A stretch of 7,202 nt of DNA from Frankiaceae bacterium (GCA_030840545.1 JAVEEH010000249.1:1-7202); one strand, 5' to 3'. Numbered from the stretch's first letter, positions 1-6,450 are shown. Notes: generated by a model from the letters alone, not told the origin. Made by a program: numbers and translations.

Positions 1-2
1 CC

Positions 3-296
3 GGGCGCACGAAGGCGTTCGTGCAAGCCGCGCCACCGGCCGCGGTCGCGTGGGCGCAGCGCGCGATGGCGGCCCGGCCGGACTCCTTCGACACCCTGCG
101 GTCGGTCCAGGTGCCGACGCTGGTGATCGTCGGCGCCGAGGACGTGCTCGCTCCCCGCGCGGAGGCGCAGGCCATGGCGCAGGCGGTGCCCGCGGCGGGG
201 CTCGAGGTGATCGCCGGCGCCGGGCACCTCACCGCGATGGAGGCTCCGGAGGAGTTCAACGCCGCCGTCCGCCGGCTGGTCGGTCAGGTGCCCTGA
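3..296 (+). CDS. Alpha/beta hydrolase fold protein, C-terminal fragment
   Basis: This is the last 97 residues of a protein whose 5' end lies outside the window; the frame is open to the left edge. The fragment holds the end of a cap region followed by the typical last strands of an alpha/beta hydrolase. The motif VPTLVIVGAEDVLAP contains the likely catalytic acid Asp47 of the fragment. GAGHLTAMEAPEEFN contains the likely catalytic His75, followed by a short C-terminal helix. The nucleophile elbow is not in the window, so the substrate cannot be judged; esterase, lactonase, haloperoxidase-like and pimeloyl-ester-type hydrolases all share this tail. A GTG at 21 could be mistaken for a start, but it would leave only 91 residues and half a fold. 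The gene converges on the AI-2E gene with a gap of 9 bases. The family is clear; the specific function is unknown. Confidence 0.85.
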   Translation, partial: GRTKAFVQAAPPAAVAWAQRAMAARPDSFDTLRSVQVPTLVIVGAEDVLAPRAEAQAMAQAVPAAGLEVIAGAGHLTAMEAPEEFNAAVRRLVGQVP

Positions 297-305
297 CGGC
301 GGTGC

Positions 306-1574
306 TCAGGACTCGTCCTGCCGGGGGAACGCCACCTCGGTGAGCAGCAGCTGGATGCCCGCGGCGATCGGCACCGCGATGAGGGCGCCGAGGATGCCGA
401 GCAAGGCGGCGCCCAGCAGGGCCGAGACGATGGTCACCACCGGTGCGACGTCGACGGTCCGCTTCATCACCCGCGGCTGCAGCACGTAGTTCTCGAACTG
501 CTGGTAGGCCACGTAGTAGGCAAACGTCGCGATGCCGATGGGCACGCCCTGGAACAGCGCGACGGCCGTCACGCCGATCGCGCCGATCGTGGCTCCGATG
601 AGCGGGATCAGGTCGGTGATGGCGACGAACATCGCGAGCGCGACGGCGTAGGGCACGCCGAACGCCTCGAGCCAGATGAGTGTGGTGAGACCGGCGACGA
701 CCGAGGTGGCGAGATTGCCGAGCACATAGCCACCGACGCGGTTGAGGATCTCGTCCGTGAGCAGTCCGACGCGGGCGCGCCGGCTGCGCGGCACCATGCG
801 ATACATCGTTCTCTTGATAGCCGGCATGTTGGCCAGGAAATAGATCATCAGGATGATGACGGTGAACGTCGAGGCGACGATGCCGAGGATCGCCTTGCTG
901 ACGCCGAACAGACCGCCCAGCGCGTTGATGCTGACACCCTTCTTGGCCTTGTCGCGCAGCGTCTGCACGAAGTGGTAGCGGTTGTCGAGGCGCTTGATGG
1001 TGGGGTTCTTGTTCAGCCGCTCGACGTAGTCCGGCGCCTTCTTGACCAGCTGGGTCGACTGCTTGGCGATCGGCGGCGCGACCGCGGCGACGAAACCGCC
1101 GAAGAAGCCGAGTGCGGCCAGCACGATGATGAGCACCGCGAGCCCGCGCTTGATCCGGTGCCGCACGAGCCAGCGCACCGCCGGGTCGAGGCCGACGGCG
1201 AGGAACGCGGCGATGAGGATGAGGATGAGCACCTGCCGCGCAATGAGGACGCTGTCGACCAGCAGCGCCGCGGCAGCGACCCCGAGGGTCGCCACGAAGG
1301 CAAGCCGGAACGGCGAGCGCGACGACATCGGCTGGCCGGGTCGGCCGAAGGGGTTGTCCTCGTCGGCCCGCGCCTCGATCCGCCGGACACCCGTGTCCAG
1401 CACCGGGTCGTCGGCCGGTGCGATCAGCTCGACAGCATGCTCGGCCCGGTCGGCGTCACGCTCGGCCTCGTCGCGGGCCTCCTCGGCCTCGTCTCGCGCC
1501 TCGGCCGCATCCTCGGCCGCGGCTTCGGCCTCGTCGGCCGCCTCCTTGGCGTCGCGCGTCTCGTCGTCCGGCAC
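306..1574 (-). CDS. AI-2E family transporter / permease (PerM-like) with acidic N-terminal helix
   Basis: This 422-residue polytopic membrane protein belongs to the AI-2E transporter family (PerM/TqsA type). Members export or permeate small molecules, and some act in cation/proton exchange; the substrate here is unknown. Residues 1 to about 50 form an Ala/Glu/Asp/Arg-rich segment likely to be a charged cytoplasmic helix or coiled coil. A linker follows with NPFGRPGQP at 74-82. Hydrophobic segments begin near residue 91, with LDPAVRWLV at 128-136, further spans around 144-165, 225-250 and 280-340, and a long hydrophobic C-terminal part near 380-412. The motif PLIGATIGAI is typical of the family. 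The GTG start at 1574 is supported by a strong AGGAGG eight bases upstream. The gene lies 68 bases downstream of the GNAT gene on the same strand, so cotranscription is possible. Confidence 0.9.
   Translation of the reverse strand: MPDDETRDAKEAADEAEAAAEDAAEARDEAEEARDEAERDADRAEHAVELIAPADDPVLDTGVRRIEARADEDNPFGRPGQPMSSRSPFRLAFVATLGVAAAALLVDSVLIARQVLILILIAAFLAVGLDPAVRWLVRHRIKRGLAVLIIVLAALGFFGGFVAAVAPPIAKQSTQLVKKAPDYVERLNKNPTIKRLDNRYHFVQTLRDKAKKGVSINALGGLFGVSKAILGIVASTFTVIILMIYFLANMPAIKRTMYRMVPRSRRARVGLLTDEILNRVGGYVLGNLATSVVAGLTTLIWLEAFGVPYAVALAMFVAITDLIPLIGATIGAIGVTAVALFQGVPIGIATFAYYVAYQQFENYVLQPRVMKRTVDVAPVVTIVSALLGAALLGILGALIAVPIAAGIQLLLTEVAFPRQDES
307..320. terminator. Candidate hairpin at the hydrolase/AI-2E convergent ends
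   Basis: CAGGA-CTCG-TCCTG is a perfect inverted repeat that begins inside the AI-2E stop codon and lies about ten bases after the hydrolase stop. It has no T-run. Its place between convergent genes fits a weak, bidirectional terminator without a U-tract. The stem is only five to six pairs. Confidence 0.25.
1455..1545 (-). repeat. Low-complexity tract encoding the acidic Ala/Glu helix
   Basis: On the plus strand this stretch repeats units close to GCCTCGTCG and CTCGGCC. Read on the minus strand it encodes repeated EA, DEAE and EARDEAE blocks (about residues 10 to 40) of the AI-2E protein. The periodic charged pattern suits a long single helix or coiled coil. Such a tract could vary in length by slippage. 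Confidence 0.6.
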
Positions 1575-1582
1575 GGATCTCG

Positions 1583-1588
1583 CCTCCT
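1583..1588 (-). promoter_or_regulatory. Strong Shine-Dalgarno site of the AI-2E gene
   Basis: On the minus strand the sequence reads AGGAGG, then eight bases, then GTG. It is one of only two canonical ribosome-binding sites in the window and fixes the GTG at 1574 as the start. That makes the acidic N-terminal extension part of the protein. Confidence 0.8.
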
Positions 1589-1600
1589 GAGCCAGCCTCC

Positions 1601-1632
1601 CACCGACACGGTGCTCCGGCGGTCCGACACGG
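1601..1632. repeat. Short direct repeat with embedded hairpin in the GNAT/AI-2E gap
   Basis: CCGACACGG occurs at 1603-1611 and again at 1624-1632, offset by 21 bases, which is about two helical turns. The first copy is also part of the perfect inverted repeat CACCG-ACA-CGGTG at 1601-1613. The repeats fill the middle of the 68-base gap between the GNAT stop and the AI-2E ribosome-binding site. They could be a regulator site, a weak terminator or chance in GC-rich DNA. Confidence 0.35.
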
Positions 1633-1642
1633 CGTTACCCCG

Positions 1643-2473
1643 TCACGACTGGTGGAACACCGCCTCGACCGCGCGGGCGGCGGGGGTGAAGCCGATCCGC
1701 CGGTAGACACCGTTGGCCGTTGCGTTGGCCTCGTCCGCGAACAGCGTGCACGCCGACGCACCCGCGGCCAGGGCGCCCGTGCAGACGTGCGCGGTGAGCG
1801 CCGCTGCATAGCCGCGACGACGATGTTCGGGAGGTGTCCAGACCGGGCCGATGCGAGGCACGCCGGCCACCGGGGCCGATCGGCCCACCATGCAGACCGG
1901 CTCGCTCCCCACCCACCACAGCCACAGCGCGCCGCCGGTCGACAACCGCTGTGCGAGCGAGCGCATCGCGTCGCCGTGCACCAGCAACCCGGCCTCCGCG
2001 TGGAAGCCCTCCATCCACGCGACATAGCGCGCACCGTCCTCCGGTGTGTAGTGGCGGGCTTCGCCCTCGACGGGCGCGGGCCGCACCACCTCACGGAGGA
2101 CGTGCTGGACCTCGCGCATCCGCACGGTGTGCCGGCGGCCGGCTCCGCGGGCGAAGGCGGCGACGGCGTCCGGGCTGCCCACCGCGCCCAGCAGGTCGTG
2201 GCCCGACAGCGCTGCGCCGAGCGCCGTCGCGGGGCCGTCGGGCATGGCGGCGACGGCGACCAGATAGGGAGGGGTGCGAGCGACTGCTCCGACGGCGGCG
2301 CCGTCGTCGTCGGTCACCCAGGCGAACCACGGCTCGCCGGCGTCGTAGCTGCCGCCCGCACGCAACACGCCGGCGATGGTCAGCAGCACGGTGTTGCCGA
2401 CCGGGTCACGGGCGAGAAACGCCGCGACTGCGGCGTCGTACGACGCGAAGTCGGTGGTCACGTGTGCCTGCAT
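1643..2473 (-). CDS. GNAT family N-acetyltransferase, two-domain
   Basis: This 276-residue soluble protein has a recognisable acetyl-CoA-binding GNAT domain in its C-terminal third. Motif A is VWTPPEHRRRGYAAAL, with the pyrophosphate-binding RRRGYA at 218-223. Motif B is NATANGVYRRIGF at about 250-262, the usual Asn...Tyr...Gly-Phe end of the fold. The N-terminal half (about 1-140) begins with a segment like other long GNAT proteins (FLARDPVGNTVLL) and may be a degenerate second GNAT lobe. The acceptor substrate is unknown. The ATG at 2473 starts 15 bases after the epimerase stop, so the two genes are probably cotranscribed. No clear Shine-Dalgarno site is visible, so translation may be coupled. 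The placement beside acyl-CoA genes is suggestive of CoA-linked chemistry, but this is inference only. Confidence 0.85.
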   Translation of the reverse strand: MQAHVTTDFASYDAAVAAFLARDPVGNTVLLTIAGVLRAGGSYDAGEPWFAWVTDDDGAAVGAVARTPPYLVAVAAMPDGPATALGAALSGHDLLGAVGSPDAVAAFARGAGRRHTVRMREVQHVLREVVRPAPVEGEARHYTPEDGARYVAWMEGFHAEAGLLVHGDAMRSLAQRLSTGGALWLWWVGSEPVCMVGRSAPVAGVPRIGPVWTPPEHRRRGYAAALTAHVCTGALAAGASACTLFADEANATANGVYRRIGFTPAARAVEAVFHQS

Positions 2474-2488
2474 CAGGACACGTTTTCG

Positions 2489-2923
2489 TCAGCGGGCTGC
2501 GGTCTGGACCAGCTCGGTCAGCACGCCTCCGACGCTCTTCGGGTGCAGGAAGGCGATCGAGGCTCCGAGCGACCCGTGGCGGGGTCGCTCGTCGACGAGC
2601 CGGACGCCGTCGGCTTCGAGCTGGGCCAGCGCGGCGGCCACGTCGACGACGCCGTAGCCGATGTGGTGCACTCCCTCGCCGCGGCCCGCGAGGAACTTGC
2701 CGACCGGCGTGTCAGCGGCGAGCGGCTCGAGCAGCTGGACGTAGGACGCCTCGCCGGGCGGGCCGGCGACGTGGAGCATCGCCTCCCGGACCCCTTGGCC
2801 CTCGTTGGTCTCGCGGCTCGCCACGGTGAGGCCGAACGTCGTCTCGTAGAGCTCGATGCTCGCGTCGAGGTCGCGGACGGCGATCCCGACGTGGTCGATG
2901 CGGGTCAGCAGTTGAGCGGTCAC
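2489..2923 (-). CDS. mce: Methylmalonyl-CoA epimerase (VOC superfamily)
   Basis: This 144-residue protein interconverts (2R)- and (2S)-methylmalonyl-CoA, linking the propionyl-CoA carboxylase product to the B12-dependent mutase; some members also act on ethylmalonyl-CoA. It has the paired beta-alpha-beta-beta-beta modules of the vicinal oxygen chelate fold. The known metal ligands of the family are all in place: His11 (RIDHVGIAV), Gln63 (YVQLLEPL), His87 (VHHIGYGV) and Glu137 (LTELVQ). The candidate catalytic base Glu47 lies in VREAMLHV. The length is typical. The start is GTG at 2923, directly before the conserved N-terminus. There is no Shine-Dalgarno site, but CACGAT six bases upstream would fit a leaderless transcript. 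The gene is divergent from the thiolase over 49 bases and lies upstream of the GNAT gene. Assignment is strong, although substrate preference among malonyl-type epimers is not settled. Confidence 0.93.
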   Translation of the reverse strand: MTAQLLTRIDHVGIAVRDLDASIELYETTFGLTVASRETNEGQGVREAMLHVAGPPGEASYVQLLEPLAADTPVGKFLAGRGEGVHHIGYGVVDVAAALAQLEADGVRLVDERPRHGSLGASIAFLHPKSVGGVLTELVQTAAR

Positions 2924-2972
2924 GCCGTTATCGTGGCAGCAGGATCAAGGTTGCTCCCGTGGAGGCTGCGTC
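2924..2972. promoter_or_regulatory. Divergent promoter region between mce and thiolase
   Basis: These 49 bases must hold the signals for both divergent genes. On the plus strand TATCGT (2929-2934) fits a TANNNT -10 element and would give a leader of about 32 bases for the thiolase. On the minus strand CACGAT (2935-2930) sits six bases before the epimerase GTG, a leaderless-type spacing. The two candidate -10 elements overlap, so the promoters may be bidirectional. No convincing -35 boxes are seen. A copy of the TAGGACGTCCTA operator found upstream of the mutase is absent here. Confidence 0.45.
2961..2965 (+). promoter_or_regulatory. Shine-Dalgarno site of the thiolase
   Basis: GGAGG lies seven bases before the ATG at 2973, ideal spacing. 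It fixes this ATG as the thiolase start, just before the conserved VIVSGARTPIGK N-terminus. Confidence 0.8.
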
Positions 2973-4157
2973 ATGCCCGGCTCGGTCATCGTCTCTGGCG
3001 CCCGGACGCCGATCGGCAAGCTGCTCGGCTCGCTCAAGGGCTTCCAAGCCGTCGACCTGGGCGGTGTCGCCATCGAAGCCGCGCTCAGCCGAGCCGGCCT
3101 GTCCGGCGACCAGGTCGACTACGTCGTCATGGGTCAGGTGCTCCAGGCGGGCGCCGGGCAGATCACGGCTCGGCAGGCCGCGGTCAAGGGCGGCATCCCC
3201 ATGACGGTGCCGGCCCTGACGATCAACAAGGTGTGTCTGTCCGGGCTGGACGCCATCGCGCTCGCCGATCAGCTGATCGGCGCGGGGGAGTTCGACGTCG
3301 TCGTTGCCGGTGGCATGGAGTCGATGACCAACGCGCCGCATCTGCTCGCGGGCGCCCGCGCCGGTTACAAGTACGGGAACGGCACGCTGCTCGACTCGAT
3401 GGCGCACGACGGGCTGTTCTGCGCGTTCGACCAGGTCGCGATGGGCGAGTCGACCGAGCGCTACAACGCCAAGCTCGGCATCACCCGCGAGGAGCAGGAC
3501 GAGTTCTCCGCGCGATCGCATGAGCTGGCGGCGGCGGCCCAGAAGAACGGCTCGTTCGATGACGAGCTCGTGCCGGTGCCGATCCCGCAGCGCAAGGGTG
3601 ACCCCGTGCTGGTCACGACGGACGAGGGCGTGCGCCCGGAGACGACCGCAGAGGCGCTGGCCAAGCTGCGGCCGGCGTTCGCCCCCGACGGGACGATCAC
3701 CGCGGGGTCCGCTTCGCAGATCTCCGACGGCGCCTGCGCGGTCGTGGTGATGTCGCGGGCCAAGGCCGACGAGCTCGGCGCGATCGTGCTGGCCGAGGTC
3801 GGGCATCATGGCGTCGTCGCGGGGCCGGACGCGTCGCTGCAGTCGCAGCCGGCCAACGCCATCAAGAAGGCGCTGTCGCGCGCCGGCCTGACCGTCTCCG
3901 AGCTGGACCTCGTCGAGATCAACGAGGCGTTCGCCTCCGTCGCGATCCAGTCGATGCGTGAGCTGTCGCTCGACCCGGCGCGGGTCAACGTCAACGGCGG
4001 CGCAATCGCGCTGGGCCATCCGATCGGCGCCTCCGGTGCGCGCCTCGCGCTCACCCTCGTGCACGAGCTGCGCCGGCGTGGCGGCGGCATCGGTGCGGCG
4101 GCGCTGTGCGGCGGAGGCGGCCAGGGCGACGCGCTCGTGCTCCGCGTGCCGGCCTGA
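2973..4157 (+). CDS. Acetyl-CoA C-acetyltransferase (biosynthetic-type thiolase)
   Basis: This 394-residue thiolase condenses two acetyl-CoA into acetoacetyl-CoA or runs in reverse; related members cleave longer 3-ketoacyl-CoA. The full catalytic set is visible. The nucleophile is Cys88 in NKVCLSGLD, Asn317 is in INEAFASV, His349 is in GGAIALGHPIGASGAR, and the acid/base Cys379 is in LCGGGGQGD. These positions lie within one residue of the well-studied Zoogloea enzyme (Cys89, His348, Cys378). The N-terminal VIVSGARTPIGK is typical. Length and all motifs are complete, so the enzyme should be active. The stop is followed after one base by the meaB start, so the two are surely cotranscribed and probably translationally coupled. 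This ties acetoacetyl-CoA formation to the mutase chaperone. Thiolases are hard to split by substrate from sequence, so the exact chain length is inferred. Confidence 0.93.
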   Translation: MPGSVIVSGARTPIGKLLGSLKGFQAVDLGGVAIEAALSRAGLSGDQVDYVVMGQVLQAGAGQITARQAAVKGGIPMTVPALTINKVCLSGLDAIALADQLIGAGEFDVVVAGGMESMTNAPHLLAGARAGYKYGNGTLLDSMAHDGLFCAFDQVAMGESTERYNAKLGITREEQDEFSARSHELAAAAQKNGSFDDELVPVPIPQRKGDPVLVTTDEGVRPETTAEALAKLRPAFAPDGTITAGSASQISDGACAVVVMSRAKADELGAIVLAEVGHHGVVAGPDASLQSQPANAIKKALSRAGLTVSELDLVEINEAFASVAIQSMRELSLDPARVNVNGGAIALGHPIGASGARLALTLVHELRRRGGGIGAAALCGGGGQGDALVLRVPA

Positions 4158-4158
4158 G

Positions 4159-5118
4159 GTGCCGCCGGACGTCGGCAGTCTGGTCGAGCGAGCGCGCGCA
4201 GGCGATCCGCGGGCGGTCGGTCGGTTGATCTCCCTGGTCGAGAACGCCTCGCCGGCGTTGCGCGAGGTGATGCGTGCGCTGATGCCGCACATCGGCCGGG
4301 CGCAGGTCATCGGGCTGACCGGTTCACCGGGCGTCGGCAAGTCCACGACGACTGCGGCGCTGGTGTCGGCGTACCGCCGTCGTGACCTGCGCGTCGGCGT
4401 GCTCGCGATCGACCCGTCCTCACCCTTCTCCGGCGGCGCCCTGCTCGGTGACCGAGTGCGGATGCAGGAGCACGCCACCGACAGCGCTGTCTACATCCGG
4501 TCGATGGCGAGTCGCGGCCACCTCGGTGGGCTGGCGTGGTCGACGCCGCAGGCCTTGCGCGTGCTCGACGCAGCCGGTTGCGACGTCGTGCTGGTCGAGA
4601 CCGTCGGGGTGGGGCAGGCGGAGGTCGACGTCGCCTCACTCGCCGACTCCACCCTGGTGCTCGTCGCCCCGGGGATGGGCGACGCGATCCAGGCGGCGAA
4701 GGCAGGCATCCTCGAGATCGCTGACATCTTCGTGGTCAACAAGGCCGATCGCGAAGGCGCCGACGCGACTGCACGCGACCTGCGGCACATGCTCTCGTTG
4801 GGAGACGCTCGGCAAGCCGGTGAGTGGCAGCCGCCGATCGTCAAGACCGTTGCCTCGCGCGGCGAGGGCATCGACGACGTGGTCGCAGCGCTGGACCGGC
4901 ACCGGGAGTGGCTCGTCGCGTCGGGCCGACTCGACGCCAAGCGGCGGGTGCGTGCGGCGGACGAGATCGAGGCGATTGCGGTGACGGCGCTGCGGGAGCG
5001 GATCGGTGACCTGCACAGCGGCACGCTGCTCGATGAGCTGGCCGGTCGCGTCGCTGCGGCGGAGCTCGACCCCTACGCCGCGGCCGACGAGCTGGTCGCC
5101 GGGCTCACCTCGTCATGA
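4159..5118 (+). CDS. meaB: MeaB/ArgK-type GTPase, chaperone of B12-dependent acyl-CoA mutase
   Basis: This 319-residue G3E-family P-loop GTPase belongs to the MeaB/ArgK/MMAA group. These proteins bind methylmalonyl-CoA or isobutyryl-CoA mutase, gate loading of adenosylcobalamin and protect the cofactor from inactivation. The P-loop GSPGVGKS is at 55-62. DPSSPFSGGALLGDRVRM (85-102) is the family's switch I signature. ETVGVGQ at 147-153 is the Walker B/switch III region, and NKAD at 194-197 is the base-specificity motif. A helical C-terminal arm for dimerisation follows (from about residue 255). The frame is open farther upstream inside the thiolase gene, but the GTG at 4159, one base after the thiolase stop, gives the normal family length and N-terminus. 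Its mutase partner is probably the acyl-CoA mutase at 6457. The old name arginine/ornithine transport kinase is misleading. Confidence 0.93.
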   Translation: MPPDVGSLVERARAGDPRAVGRLISLVENASPALREVMRALMPHIGRAQVIGLTGSPGVGKSTTTAALVSAYRRRDLRVGVLAIDPSSPFSGGALLGDRVRMQEHATDSAVYIRSMASRGHLGGLAWSTPQALRVLDAAGCDVVLVETVGVGQAEVDVASLADSTLVLVAPGMGDAIQAAKAGILEIADIFVVNKADREGADATARDLRHMLSLGDARQAGEWQPPIVKTVASRGEGIDDVVAALDRHREWLVASGRLDAKRRVRAADEIEAIAVTALRERIGDLHSGTLLDELAGRVAAAELDPYAAADELVAGLTSS

Positions 5119-5158
5119 ACGAGCGGCAGCTGCCTCGACCTCGAGCAGCGAGTCGCTG
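5109..5158. terminator. Candidate hairpins at the meaB/DUF2127 convergent ends
   Basis: Two small inverted repeats lie here. CTCGT-CATGA-ACGAG (5109-5123) spans both stops, and CAGCGA-G-TCGCTG (5146-5158) lies just downstream of meaB, inside the end of the DUF2127 gene. Neither is followed by a T-run. They could slow or end convergent transcription, but the stems are short for such GC-rich DNA. Confidence 0.25.
5113..5118. other. Shared palindromic stop hexamer of two convergent genes
   Basis: The hexamer TCATGA contains the TGA stop of meaB on the plus strand (5116-5118) and, read on the other strand, the TGA stop of the DUF2127 gene (5115-5113). The two coding regions therefore overlap by six bases tail to tail. 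The hexamer lies in the inverted repeat CTCGT-CATGA-ACGAG (5109-5123). Confidence 0.9.
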
Positions 5159-5868
5159 TGACGCTCACGCTCATAGGCGGCTCGGCCACCGCGCACCCCG
5201 AACAGTCGCTTGCGCACAACCAAGTAGGCGACGAGCCCGAGGTTGATGACGAACGCCGCCACCTTGAGGGAAGTGACGTTCTTGGTCAGCTCGTAGATCT
5301 CCAGGGGCAGGAACACGCTCGTGCCGACAGCTGCGACGTACTCGCCCCATCGCTTGAGGCTCCACAGGCCGACGCCTTCGGCGAGCTGCAGCAGCGCGTA
5401 GCCGATCAGGAAGGCTTCGACGAGATGCAGAGTCGCGTGTCGCGAGTGCAGCAGGCTGCGCAGATGGCTGATCGTCGGGCTCTTGTCGAGGTTGTAGTTG
5501 AACTGCTGGGCGAGTGGCTTGAACCGTGGGATCTCCCGCTCGAACCAGGCCTGCAGCGACGTCTGCGTGCTCTCGAACGTGAAGACCGCGGCCGCCAGCG
5601 CCGCCAGCAGCAGTGCCCGGATCCAGCGTTCGACGGCGAGGATGCGAAGGATGAAGGCCTCGCGCAAAGCCTTGCCCCGCAAGACGATCGGGGCCTCGTC
5701 GGCCGGCCCGTGGCCGTGCGGCTCACCGACGACGAAGTCCCCGCAGCGCAAGCAGCGCCACGTCGTGCCAATCGGTGTCTCGACGCACAGCCGGGCGCGG
5801 AGGTCGGGCTCGTCCGGCGCGAATGTCGCGTGACCCTGCCGGGCGCATCCACGAAGACTCCAGTCCAT
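5113..5868 (-). CDS. DUF2127 family membrane protein with N-terminal zinc-ribbon-like segment
   Basis: This 251-residue protein is of unknown function. Residues 1-45 hold Cys8, His13 and a CxxC pair (Cys39, Cys42 in WRCLRCGDF), which looks like a small metal-binding knuckle. A linker rich in Gly/Pro/His follows. Four hydrophobic segments lie near 83-99, 147-169, 176-194 and 201-218. The stretch WGEYVAAVGTSVFLPLEIYEL (174-194) is the part I recognise as DUF2127. A 45-residue polar segment separates the first two membrane spans. The ATG at 5868 is chosen; the frame extends 18 codons farther to a GTG at 5922, but that would overlap the divergent marR start and adds an unlikely Arg-rich tail. There is no Shine-Dalgarno site, but CAGACT six bases before the ATG fits a leaderless start. 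It is divergent from marR over 41 bases. The role in the module is unknown. Confidence 0.85.
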   Translation of the reverse strand: MDWSLRGCARQGHATFAPDEPDLRARLCVETPIGTTWRCLRCGDFVVGEPHGHGPADEAPIVLRGKALREAFILRILAVERWIRALLLAALAAAVFTFESTQTSLQAWFEREIPRFKPLAQQFNYNLDKSPTISHLRSLLHSRHATLHLVEAFLIGYALLQLAEGVGLWSLKRWGEYVAAVGTSVFLPLEIYELTKNVTSLKVAAFVINLGLVAYLVVRKRLFGVRGGRAAYERERHSDSLLEVEAAAARS

Positions 5869-5909
5869 GGTTGCAGTCTGCCGTTCGTGCTGCCCGCTAC
5901 GGTGACGCC
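5869..5909. promoter_or_regulatory. Divergent promoter region between DUF2127 gene and marR
   Basis: On the plus strand TACGGT (5898-5903) fits TANNNT and stands exactly six bases before the marR GTG, as expected for a leaderless transcript. On the minus strand CAGACT (5880-5875) stands six bases before the DUF2127 ATG. TTGCAG at 5871-5876 resembles a -35 box, but its 21-base distance to TACGGT is too long. No clear palindrome is present, so autoregulation by MarR is not supported here. Confidence 0.45.
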
Positions 5910-6419
5910 GTGCCGCGCCCACTCGACCTCCCGTTCGACCCGATCGCCCGTGCCGGCGACCTCTGGGAGCAACACTTCGGGCCCGCCGCGGCGATGCGGG
6001 TGGCGACGTCGGTCATGCGCGCGCAACAGCTGTTGCTCGCACGATTCGACGCCGTGCTCAAGCCGCACGGACTGACCTTCGCCCGCTATGAAGCACTCGT
6101 CTTGTTGCACTTCAGCCGGTCCGCCGCGCTGCCGCTGTCGGTGATCGGCGAACGGCTGATGGTGCACCCGACCAGCGTCACCAACACCATCGACCGGCTG
6201 GTGGCGCAGGGACTGGTGGAGCGCCGACCCAACCCGCGAGACGGCCGTGGCGTGCTGGCGGCCCTCACCCCTGCCGGCCGGGACGTGGTGGGCCGCGCCA
6301 CCGCCGATCTCATGAGCGACGGCTTCGGGCTCACGGCCTACGACGACGAGCACCTGGCCCAGCTGTTCTCCCTGCTCCGCGAGCTGCGGCTCGACGCCGG
6401 CGACTTCCGGCCGCCCTGA
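5910..6419 (+). CDS. MarR family winged-helix transcriptional regulator
   Basis: This 169-residue protein has the MarR fold: an N-terminal dimerisation helix region (about 12-52) and a winged helix-turn-helix (about 55-124). The helix-turn-helix is visible as LPLSVIGERLMVHPTSVTNTI (74-94), with the recognition helix near 86-99. The wing RRPNPRDGRGVLAAL (105-119) carries the conserved Asp-Gly-Arg. The pattern TPAGRDV after the wing is also typical. These proteins act as dimers, often as repressors relieved by small ligands such as aromatic acids or acyl-CoA thioesters. The GTG at 5910 gives normal length; there is no Shine-Dalgarno site, but TACGGT with six-base spacing suggests a leaderless start. 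The gene lies immediately upstream of the mutase gene, whose promoter carries a palindrome of MarR-operator size. Control of the mutase by an acyl-CoA or acid ligand is inferred. Confidence 0.9.
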   Translation: MPRPLDLPFDPIARAGDLWEQHFGPAAAMRVATSVMRAQQLLLARFDAVLKPHGLTFARYEALVLLHFSRSAALPLSVIGERLMVHPTSVTNTIDRLVAQGLVERRPNPRDGRGVLAALTPAGRDVVGRATADLMSDGFGLTAYDDEHLAQLFSLLRELRLDAGDFRPP

Positions 6420-6430
6420 GCTGGCCGAAA

Positions 6431-6450
6431 ATACTAGGACGTCCTACTAT
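6431..6450. promoter_or_regulatory. 20-bp palindromic operator overlapping the mutase promoter
   Basis: The two halves ATACTAGGAC and GTCCTACTAT form an inverted repeat with a single mismatched pair (C/C at 6434 and 6447). The core TAGGACGTCCTA (6435-6446) is perfect. It lies 11 bases after the marR stop and covers the -10 element of the mutase gene. Size and symmetry fit a MarR- or TetR-type dimer site. Binding would block RNA polymerase. Confidence 0.7.

Noticed and set aside
1418..3523. A 701-codon plus-strand open frame across four genes
   Set aside because: It is extremely Arg/Gly/Pro-rich, spans genes on the other strand with clear motifs, and ends inside the thiolase in the wrong frame.
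3958..4158. An upstream extension of meaB into the thiolase gene
   Set aside because: The extra 67 codons are an out-of-frame shadow of the thiolase. GTG 4159 gives the normal family length and N-terminus.
2928..4478. A 516-codon minus-strand open frame covering the thiolase and the start of meaB
   Set aside because: Both plus-strand genes show full catalytic motifs. The minus frame is Arg/His-rich without family likeness and is a coding shadow.
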